Positions 53,833 to 64,000 of a stretch of DNA of 64,000 nt are shown here, in pieces (position 1 is the stretch's first letter; every line of letters begins with the position of its first letter). Below the pieces are notes generated by a model. It made no database searches. It was not told where the DNA came from and saw nothing but the letters and a program-made list of their open reading frames with translations. Location of the stretch: NCBI GenBank assembly GCA_900239685.1, contig OENT01000346.1:62001-126000 (forward strand). Reading direction: 5' to 3'. The position numbers were made by a program, and so were the translations under genes. This DNA comes from Rotaria macrura. Lineage: Eukaryota > Rotifera > Eurotatoria > Philodinida > Philodinidae.

Positions 53833-56800
53833 CTGAAATGAGAGAAAATATTATAATTATTTCTGTTTTTTTTCTCTATTAAATCTCAATACTGACTACC
53901 ACCACTAAATCAACATGCATACACATGCATACAAACGGATATATCACCCGAGCATTTAATCGGAGAAGAGAACGATTCATCTATAGGCAAAGGTTAACAT
54001 CGGTTGACCGTCAATGCTCACCAATTTTTCTCTTCTTCTTCTTTTGTGTTCTTACCTTCGGACCAACGATGTGTGTATTGAATGCAGGTATGCGGACGAA
54101 TGTGTATACAAAAATGACAGAGAAGAAAGAAAAAATTTCTTCTCTCTCTTGAATTCAAGCCAAGAAAAATGTGAACATAGCAAGAGAAAGTGTATGTCAC
54201 TCTCGTTCGATTAAATATTGAAAATATATGTCAATGAACAACGGAATATTGCTCAGGTGCATATGTATATACATGCATTCGTGCGTTCGTTTTCCCGTTA
54301 TTACTATTATTATTATTACTATTGTTGTTGTCGATATCGTTCAAAGAGAAAGGTGTAAATCATACGCATGAGAAAGCCGAAAAAGAAATAATTATATTTA
54401 ACAGCGTCAACGTATATTGAATATCAAACGAAGAGGAGTTTCTTAGTTTATCTACACTATTGATTAAGAAATGACAAATACTTGAAAAGATTCACAGGAA
54501 ATCATATTCTTGCTAATTTTATGAGTATGATTTAATTATTTTAACAACTTCACACATGTTATTTTTTCAAGTGTCAGTTTTCTTTTTCAAGTGTTCTATC
54601 TCAGATGAACTAAGCATTGAAATTTTATCATGATGAACAATGTACAAGTGTATCCTTCAGTTGAAATTTTCGTCCCACTTCTTGACATTCAACTACTAAC
54701 AATGTTTCACCTCGAACAAGGATGCTTAGGGAAAAAGTTCAATATTTTTTCCTTTATTCTATGATTCAGATGGTATAACAACTGAAGAAATATTTATACA
54801 ATCATAAAATCAGTATACATATGTCAAGATTAATATCATTTCTATAACAGCAGGATATCGTCAATAACAATTAATAGCGGATCTGATAAAGAAATATTAT
54901 GCAATAACAGCATACTACTACTACTACTAATAATAATAATAGTAATAATAATCATTGCTCGTGAATAGAGGTGGGGTCAAAATGTCTATTTATACAAATA
55001 TATGTTTTTTTTTGTATTCCTTTTGAAGTTGTGAATACACTTATGTACACTATTTTAGATCAGAGAAGATATAAACGAATCCATGGGGATTTGTTAAGGA
55101 TAAAGAAATGAAAAAAAACAAGAGAGTATGATATCTTGTATTGAATGAACCATTTTTAATTGAATATTCATTCATTTCAATAGAGTGGAAGAATGTGAGG
55201 CCTCGTGTCACGCACATTCACAATCATATCAATACGAAGAAAAAAAGAAAACGATTGTCATGAGGTTAATCCAGGCTTGTGCACTTATCTCGGATTTCTC
55301 TTACTGTTTTTTTTTCTGTGCCATTGTACCCAAGAAGAGGAAGAATAGTTTCAAGGATAGGAAACACCATTGTGTAACATATTCATTCATGTACTAACAA
55401 TTTGTATGTTGTAAAAAGACAAAGAAAACGGATAGATCTTTAGAGAATACAGCAAAATGAAAAAAGAACAATGTGAGGATTTACACACACACGCTCAGAA
55501 GTACAATAATCTGTGTTCATTTATCATCTTCATGTTCATTGAAAGATGTATATGAAATGGCATTGAACATGATAAGATGTCCATGTGAATAAAGACAGAG
55601 AAAGCCATCGCATGTATTGATAGATTTCACTGGAAAATTGACGATAGTATTGTACCGAGGTCAGACGATGATGATAAATGAATGATATGATGGACAACGA
55701 ACAATAGGATATATATATTTTTTCTTTACTCGATTAATCAGAGGGTACGTCATGAGTTGTACACTGTTGAATGAACTTTCGAGATTTCATTCATATCTAC
55801 AAGAGTTCATCGGTGAAAAAGAAAAGCATAACATTAACAATCATTATTAGATTTTATATATATATATATATATACATTAGAGTAATCGACTGTTAAGGTT
55901 CAATAGACTAAATCTTCATGTTTGATTCTAATCTGAATATTAAAAAACGAATGTTTTTACATTTAAGATTTTCATATTGTTTTTGCATTTACCAATATAT
56001 ACATTACACTCTTCGATGCGTTTATTTCCCACAATCATAAGTCACACTCAAACTATTGAATTTTTAATACTGTACAAGAAAGTTGCTAAGTCACGTTATC
56101 TTTTGATCTCAATCGTGTCATATTGATTTACGATTTATCTGGGAAAAGAGAAATATTACTGTAACAAATTTCCGTTTTTGTTTTCTTCACGACAATATGA
56201 TAATATGATTAACAAACTGATTCAAAAGAAGATATGATCGTAACAAGAAGATGATAGTTTATATGAATACAAATTTTCAAGGATTGTGTATTATAGCAAT
56301 GTGCTACATTGATTGATAGTCAATTGATATTTGTTGTAATTATTCTAAAGTAACATGTGACTATTCAGCCATGTATAAACGAGAGTGCACTTGAGTTGAC
56401 AAAAAAAAGAAGTTCAGCATATAAATGGTGACAACTGGAACAATAAGTTCAAGTGCATGGAAATAAGATTGAAAGTAATTTCCTTTTTTTTGTCTCATTT
56501 CAAAGTCAAAGTCGAATAGAAATTTTCTTTAGTACATTCTATACAATACGACAATCATTTCATGGTGATTGAACATACAACTGTTTTTACTGCTAATGTA
56601 ACTGATAGATAATATATATTTGTATAGTTGTGTTATTCGTACAAGGATATGTCATACATTGACCTATACGAAATTGTACAACAACAAATGGCGTAATAAT
56701 AATAATGATAACCAAACTATTGTGTAAACAATTGACAAAGAATTGTTTTACTTGAATAATAAAATAGATTCTTTTAAGTCAGATAAAACTTATCAAAATC

Positions 56801-58961
56801 ATCTTAATGGCATAGTCTCATACGCCTGTTTGATATTTGTCCGTGATAAACGATTTTTCAAACCTAGATATTTATCTATTACATGTATCTTTGAAGTTCA
56901 GATCGAATTCGATAAAATTTTTTCTCTGAATATTTTCCATAGTTTTTCTATTTAACCTTTTAACTGTTTTTTTTTTGTCTTTTACAAATGAAACTTAATG
57001 TGAGATAGCTAAAAGAATTGTTTATGGTACTCGACTGCAAACAATATTATGACGTGGTGCTATGCCAAAGTCACGTAGGCCTGTTCAAAATCTTGTCGAA
57101 TCTGTTGCATAACTTTATGAACATCGTAAGAATTCGTTCGTATGAATTTGCGTATCTGATCTTTTGTAAGATGAGAATGTCATTAGTGATGAAAATATTG
57201 AACATTTTGTAAAAGAAATAATTCTACCATTTATTCTGTGGTTACACAATTGAAAGAAGTTATTTTTCTTTTTGAAACTTACAGTTGTATCAATGATCGA
57301 TTCTGGTAGAGTTTAAAATTTTACCTAAATAATAAAATACGACTAGATTTTTTTCTAGGATGAAGTAAGAAGAACATCTTTCAGTTAAATTTTTTTAAAT
57401 TCCTTCTCATACGTTAGTATGATAATAAATATCATGTCTATCTTTCTGTGACGTTTACTATTGAAGTAAAATCATCTATTCAAACTTTCATTTATTCAAA
57501 CGAATTTCAGTAATCCATGGATGATTTCAACAATCAATAGAATAGTTCATAGATAACACTACTACCAGAAAAACTTGATAGTTCGTCAGAATTTGTAAAA
57601 TAATCTTGTCTTTTTTTTCATACAAAGAAAAGTATCAAATAGACGAATAAATCACACTCAAAACAACTTTTATTGTTGATATACTTGCTTTGAAATTTTA
57701 TCATTTTGAAAATCTTCACATTTATAATTGCATGTCTAGTGTTCATTCGATTCATTTAATATCGATATATTGAAAAAAATTGATGTGGATTGTCAAATTT
57801 ATTGCTTCTTTTCCTCTTATTATTATGCATCGATGAGACTAGCCACAGGTACGTAGTATGGAAATATGATTTTATTATTCGTTGTACCGATTCACCGTAC
57901 CCTATTACGCTTCCATCAACATCGATGAAATGATTCAGAAAACTACGAGCACATCACTCTTTCTCTCTCGATGAAGTTAGATATTTTGTTACAGGTTAAC
58001 AAGAATAAAAATTTATCTAGTTCATCATATTTCATGATCGTCCTATTCTGACCTAACTTGGTGGAAAAATTAGGCCAGCATCCAATATGTAATTACATAC
58101 ACAATAATGCATTCAACGTCCAAAACCGACAGCAACACTACATCGACGTACGGTTAAACTCTCCGTCATTCCAGAGTAATCAAAGCATTTTATAGATTGT
58201 GTGCCACTTTTCTACTGCTATACACAGGCAGATACAAATACCTGAAGTTCCGAACAAGGTGTGAAAACGCATATTTCTGTGTAACTCTATAATTCAGAAC
58301 CATGCTTCCCGGCTGGCTCCTCCTCTTCTGTGTTTTTTTAGGGAATGAGACTTTAAGGAGAAGCCACCTAGACTTCAATTTAAACTTGCTATTCCTGTCA
58401 TGTTCTTCGAAAATATACGTGAATTATACAAATATCATACATGAAATGAATGCTTTTCACATAAGAAACACTGATTTTTAATACAAAACTTAAGTTTCAA
58501 CAAACTGTAACAATTCATTTTTAATTCCATGAATTTTCTTCTGATTATACTCTGTTGTCGAATTTATTTGATGTTTCGTATTCAACAATACAATATACTA
58601 TCTTTTCGTAAATGTTATCATTTACAATCATATTGTTATTTATTTCCATTAATAATCACAGACTCATTCCTTTCGATTGAACTGAAGGTAGAGAAATTTG
58701 ACTTTCTCTATCTTAGTACTACTTATGATCCACAATACATATTAACTCTATTCAATATTTAGTAGACGCTATCCATCATTTCGTTCGGTTCACACCGACT
58801 ATATAATTATATTTTCATTATCAAAGACCAAAAGAAAAGAAAATCCCGTCTATACACAAAATAACTGCACAAACTTAATTAAAGAAATTACATTGTTGAA
58901 ATAGTAAACAAACAATAACAAAAGCAAAAAAGAAAAAGAAAACAAAATGAAAGTGAAGATA
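53833..58961. other. region where the USP 5' exons are expected; none recognised
   Basis: About 5 kb between the first recognised USP exon and the PALS1 stop. A good minus-strand donor (AAG then GTAAGAA, near 54052) has a compatible frame upstream of it but no USP-like residues. TA runs occur at 55857-55874. A GC-richer patch at 58100-58380 encodes a 62-residue minus-strand frame of unknown nature. No Cys-box-like sequence was seen on the minus strand. Confidence 0.4.
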
Positions 58962-61900
58962 TTATGATTGTCGATAACATGTTCGTACCCACTGCTGATC
59001 ATCATGTTGTATACGTACAATAGCATCACGTAATTCAACATATGTACGATCAAGATCATTATTAATTATAACATAATCAAATAATAGACAATGATGTCGT
59101 TCAAGTGATCGACTCTGTCGTATTATTTCTCGATAGTCATTATCAGTTAAATGATCACGACGATCAAGTTCTAAACGTTTTAATCGTTCAAATGACGGTG
59201 CTGCAATACAAATTATATAGGGAAATAAATTTGTTTTATCAAATGTTCGTATTGCATCTGGATTTAAGTTTAATATACAAATTTTACGTTTTCGACAAAC
59301 AACATGTCGAATATCTTCGATCGATGTTCCATAGAGATCACGATCGTATTGACCGAATTCAACAAATGAATGTGAAGCTACTTGTGCCAAAAATTCAGTT
59401 TCGGATACAAAATGATAGTCAATATCAGGAGTTTCTTGTTGACGACGGGCACGTGTTGTATGTGGAATGGCGACATCGAATAGTTTGGGTTCTGTTTGAA
59501 GAAGACGACGACGTAATTCATGTCGACCAACATTAGGAGCACCTTTCGCAAAAAAGAAACCGACATAAGTACAATGTTCTGTTTATTTTTAAATAGATAT
59601 TTTATTATTAATATATGTATATTCTAATATGAAAATGGATAGTCGGTTTCTAATTTAATCACACATTTCTATTAACTATCACCATAGTTATCGGAAGACC
59701 AACGTATTCACTAAGTAAGAGAATTTAGATCGAAAAATAAAACAACTGCATTATTTTAGAGTATAAAAAAATTCAATCAACTCGATGACTTAGATTTCAT
59801 TGTTTACATGATCTACAAGGCAAAAATGAAACAGCACATCCTTTTTGGTTTTAAACATACCTAATAAAATGATTGGTCTTGTCATTTTATGTCTCGTAAG
59901 TTCTAAACGAAAGACAGGATCATAAAAACGAAATGTATTCAACATTAATGGATCCATAGTTAAATCTTTATGAGCATCTAAACTTGTCGTCATTGTTTGT
60001 GATGGTGTTTGTTCTTCATCGAATTTTCTCGTATCAGTTAATGAAAAATGATTTGTCGATGTTCGAATATTTGCTGATTCGGTACTATCATCAATATCAC
60101 GTATAAATGTTGCATTATTATAAACAGAATGTGAATTATGTTTATCTTTTTTTGGTAAACAAGTTAAACAATATTTCTTCTTGTGTTTTCTATTCTTTTT
60201 CTTACGATTATTGATTGATGTCGTTGTTGATAAGGATGACGATGAAATAGATTCAGTATCATCACTAAGTGCTTTAATTAAAGCCATGCGTTTTTTCTGT
60301 AAACAATCGGATGGTATAAGACCTGCTAAACATGGATCCGTGTCGGTTTCATAGGAATTTTCACGATAGGCTTGCCACCAACTGACGTGTGAATCATTGA
60401 TTTTACTAAAATTTTCATCCCGTGCAACAATACGTAAAATATCACCACGTTGAAATGGTAGGCCAAGTTCTTTGCATGGTATTAATGGATCATTATAGGG
60501 ATCATATGCATATAGTGAACGAACATAAAATGTTTGATAGGTTACATTGATATCATTATGAACAACACTTAAACATAGTGGTGGTGCAAGAAGAAATTTA
60601 ATTAAACCTGTTGCATCTGACATTAATGAACAAACATAATCGAGTGAACGACCTGTTATTGGTTCATCGTTGATTTCAAGGATGCGATCGTTGATTTGAA
60701 AAAGTTGTGTATTTGCTGCAATACCACCAACAATGATTCGTGCTATATGAATGTTGCCTGGATCGGAACGTGTTATAGTTAAACCTAAGGGTTCATGAGT
60801 TTTTTCAATTTTAACAATTTTTAATTCATCGATTGCATATTGAGATAATTTTAATAATTCTTCTGTTGTTTCAGAATTATTTGATTTATTTTGAACATTT
60901 TCATCAGGCATATCAGCTGTTATTTCTTGAGTTTCTGGCAATGCTGATGGATAAAGACGTAGTTTAAGAATGCTATCAAAAACATTTAGAAGACTCTGCA
61001 TTTCAGTTCGACGTAATAATGTTAAACATGTTCTAAGATCATTAAGCATATCGAATAGAGATGGAGATGATGAACGTATTGCACTAAAACAAAAACAGAG
61101 AATAATTATTCGAAAGATTATTTTCTAAATACTATTTGCTTAAACTGGTGTATTGCTTCGTTTTTAAAAGATCAATATGATGCTTCTCCATGAAATATAT
61201 TTATGTTTTATAGAGAAGAGATGTATGAAAAAAACAAAAGTCATCGAAAGAAATTCTTTTCGAATAACAAGTGAATCAAAGACTAAGTAGATATTCATAT
61301 GAATGATAGAATCGTCCTATTGAAAATGAAATCTGTCTGGTAACAATGACGTGAGAGTTATAGATCTCGTACAGCTCAAAGACACATTTACTCTAAGAAT
61401 CACCTTACGCATTTAACCTTCGAAACAAGTTATACTCAACATTTAGTAGAAACGAAATATACAATCAGATAAATTAATCAAATCGTATGAAAGTTTCGAA
61501 ATGAGTAAAATTTTACGAAGATTTCTTTGTAGGAATTCGTTGAAAACTAAACAGGTTAACATACGTAGCATCAAACATTTGATATTCTGCTTCGATTAAT
61601 TTTCGTTCAATAATTTGAATAAATTCTTTGACCATTTCTTTAAAATCTCGTTCACCATTATCACCATTGAGTATTATTTCATGGAATATATCCATTGAAC
61701 TATCATTTGCTTGTTTTACAATAGGTAATAGATGTAAACTATTTTGAAATGTACCTTCTTGTGCTATTTCACGTAGACGACCAATATCTTCTTTAACATG
61801 ATTGTCTTCCATTTTGAATAATGTTTGTGCACGATCTAATGTCGTATATATATCATCGATTGATATTGTTAATATGGGTGATGATGTACAATTGGGAACA

Positions 61901-62668
61901 TTTGTTGATATACTACTACTGCCACTCGTTGATCCTTTACGTATTAGATCATTGGATTTTATTTTCTTTTGAATACCACCACGATGAGTTGATAATGTAC
62001 AATAAGCTTCATCTGATGCTTGTGCATCGGGTGATGATCGACTATGATAACTACAACTACCACGACGACTACTTTGACGAAGTAAAGAGTTTCGTTCAAA
62101 TTTAGTTGCTGTAGTATGTTGTTTATTCTAGAAATAACATACATAGAGATGAAAGAAAAAGATGCATAGCAAAAAAGAAGGAACCCAAACGAAAGAAATT
62201 TTTTTCCTATCAACATTGAGTAAATGAAAAAAATGTAGCCTTTAGTTTGTTGGTTTTTTAAATTGTCAAACAAATCCTTGAATCTACTACTAATCGAATA
62301 GGATGATGAATGTTGATCGAAAATGAAAGGACATGATAACTTACGAGAGGTTTAAGTCGCAATAATTCTATGCATTCTACTTTGGATGCAACTATTTGAT
62401 GGTCAACACAATCTTCTTTGTGAGGAGATGATACATCGAATTCAGCGGGTACATCAACTAAATTGAACACAAGAAAATATGATTTGATTTTTCTTTTGTG
62501 AAAAATTATCTTTATAATGTATTTTTGTTTTAAGAAAAACAACATACCTGCTCGTTCACCACCAAGCCATTGAATAATTCTTGCTGTTTGATGATGATCT
62601 TCTTGTTTCATTGTGTTCGTATTATGAGTACTACGATTACCATTAATTTTATCGATAATGGCTACCAT
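58962..62668 (-). CDS. PALS1: PALS1/MPP5 (Stardust) polarity scaffold, MAGUK, 866 residues
   Basis: Five minus-strand exons (62668-62548, 62457-62345, 62127-61565, 61083-59861, 59542-58962, TAA) close in phase to 866 residues. The N-terminal VDVPAEF (41-47) matches the PALS1 conserved region (AVDCPGDL) that binds Par6. The first L27 domain starts at about 169 (DIYTTLDRAQTLF) and the second at about 275 (LFDMLNDLRTCLTLL). PDZ is at about 353-435 (EPLGLTITR, DRILEINDEPITGR) and SH3 at about 449-527 (YAYDPYNDPLIPCKELGLPF, WWQAYRE). A basic hook follows (RKKKNRKHKKKYC). The guanylate-kinase domain covers about 668-866 (RPIILLGAPNVGRHELRRRL, then YDRDLYGTSIEDIR). In animals PALS1 links Crumbs (PDZ-SH3-GK), PATJ and LIN7 (L27) and Par6 in the apical polarity complex. 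The GK domain lacks a proper ATP loop, as usual in the family. A serine-rich segment before the first L27 is specific to this protein. Confidence 0.96.
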
Positions 62669-63479
62669 TGATATTTTTGTTTTCGTTTTGTTTCTTGATA
62701 ATTAAATGTTCATTTTGATATGTATATTATTCATAATTCTACATCAAAGATTAAAGTTAAATATATCTTCTCACATAATGATCTCTATAAGTCGCGTGTG
62801 TTTTACTGCTATTATTAAACAAAGAATCATATGCTAAGACAGGGTTAAACAGAAGATATCATATTTCCTTTTTCTTTTTGATGTAAGACTATAAACTATG
62901 GTTACACACATTTAAGAATAAATGAAAGGAAGAAATTTTTTCGTACATACATGTCGATATCTTCACATTGCTTACTGTTTATTCATGTGAGTAAAAAAAT
63001 GACCCACTAATAAGTAAGATACGGCTAGTATGAGAAAAAAAAAGAGACGTAAAATTAGATCGATGACATGGACAACATCAGTTAGTCTAAGCTTGAAGTA
63101 AATAATGGTGTTAGCTTTCAATAATTGAAGTAATGTCGTCTGTCTTGTCTCTATTAATCTCATATACGTCGGTCACTAATGTCTGGCTTGCGCACACGTT
63201 CATGAATCTGAACTACTCCTTCAATTATTGTTGCTTACCTTGACCACGAGACGAGAGAAAGTGTCAACCTTCTATTTTTTTCTCTCGGTCGCGTTTTCTC
63301 TTATGAAACGACTGAACATGGTGCGAACGCATGATTCATTGTGAATGGAAAGAGAACAAAAACACAAGAGAGAATGTCATTCGTCACACCGTTGACGTCG
63401 ATGTCTTTATTATTGTGGTTAGATGTATATACATTTATTTTCCTTACCTTTTCTGGTCGATATCCACCATATTGTATGC

Positions 63480-63514
<35 letters not shown>

Positions 63515-64000
63515 AAGGATTGTTTTTCCTCTTCTGTCGATCAAATCCTATAGTTATCGACTGTATGAACATGACAAAGAATGCCTCGAGTGTAAGCATA
63601 TCCTTTTTTCTATGAAGTAAAAGAAGAAGAAAAAGAAAAAAAGTGACCGACAAAAAGACTCTGAAGTGCAACATTGAGCATATATACATAAAGAAGCAAA
63701 GACAAATAATAACATTCATCATCGATATGATCAAGGTTAAGAAATTATTTATAGAAATGCTTGAAAATTTTATTAATAAAAGTCGCACGAAGTTTAAACA
63801 AGATTGATCATTCTTTGGCTTTGTTACGTATGTCGCACGAAAACGGATCCATTTGAATTGCAATTATGTATTCAATAAAGAAACCAATTTCGTTTTACTG
63901 TGATATCAATTGTTTATTTTAGATTGTTTTCTATTACTTCGAGTTCATAACACATATATTATGTATAGTGATATATAAGTAGTTATATCTCTATAGTTAA
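62669..64000. other. upstream region of PALS1, right window edge
   Basis: No coding gene. A strong minus-strand donor (CAAG then GTAAGC; exon side ends at 63239) may mark a non-coding 5' exon of PALS1, followed at lower coordinates by AG sites before the ATG. A TA microsatellite lies at 63489-63513. Frames at 63331-63863 run through it and are not supported. Confidence 0.35.
63489..63513. repeat. (TA)n microsatellite
   Basis: Uninterrupted TA run near the right edge. Confidence 0.9.

Noticed and set aside
54018..54214. Possible upstream USP exon at a good minus-strand donor near 54052
   Set aside because: The phase-compatible frame lacks any USP Cys-box or thumb-domain residues, so it was not added to the gene model.
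57120..57320. Minus-strand exon pair joined across a GTAAGT...CACAG intron
   Set aside because: Phases can be made to agree, but the upstream part has stops close by and the peptide is low in charged residues. Judged a chance match.
59105..59536. Plus-strand frame of 143 codons
   Set aside because: Antisense shadow of the PALS1 guanylate-kinase exon.
61959..62273. Minus-strand frame of 104 codons
   Set aside because: Wrong-frame reading across the PALS1 third exon, rich in repeated Val. The correct frame encodes the serine-rich region and first L27 domain.
63444..63863. Frame of 139 codons, minus strand
   Set aside because: Low-complexity hydrophobic sequence that includes the translated TA microsatellite. 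No supporting signals.

Overview
This window reads as nuclear DNA from a small invertebrate animal. It is AT-rich, its genes are cut by many tiny introns (mostly about 45-75 nt, GT-AG), and its proteins are plainly metazoan: a ClC-7 chloride transporter, PALS1, stomatin, a USP53/54-type protein, actin and a rhodopsin-like GPCR. Tiny introns, very tight tandem gene spacing and acceptor-like sites just before start codons fit an animal that uses spliced-leader trans-splicing. A bdelloid rotifer is my best inference. It rests on overall style, because no diagnostic sequence such as a spliced-leader RNA gene was found. No rRNA, tRNA, CRISPR or complete transposon was recognised.

Layout. 1-2157 (+) holds the 3' part of a CLCN7-like gene. 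3329-3790 (+) is a single-exon orphan ORF. 8357-12162 (+) is an 11-exon cholinesterase-like membrane protein with a substituted catalytic triad. 12.2-27.5 kb is almost empty and carries several structured, GC-richer islands that look like decayed repeats. 27583-29089 (+) is an orphan GPCR. 31466-34488 (+) holds C1orf50 and ACBD6 in tandem, 82 bp apart, with a probable trans-splice acceptor between them. 35345-36654 (+) is a cytoplasmic actin, and convergent to it 37269-39265 (-) is an 11-exon stomatin/podocin-like gene with a candidate alternative first exon at 40626-40767. 46854-47406 (+) is a five-exon gene for a 111-residue protein, too fragmented to show up as a long ORF. 50060-53832 (-) is the 3' part of a USP53/54 homologue. 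58962-62668 (-) is PALS1/MPP5.

Exon structures were built by hand from splice consensus, reading-frame phase and remembered family sequences. In every multi-exon model listed as CDS the phases close exactly and the frame runs to a stop, except in the low-confidence pair near 26 kb, which has no identified start. The genes do not form a single pathway. PALS1 (Crumbs/Par6 polarity complex), actin, stomatin and the cholinesterase-like adhesion protein are all cell-cortex or membrane components. C1orf50 and ACBD6 are probably co-transcribed.
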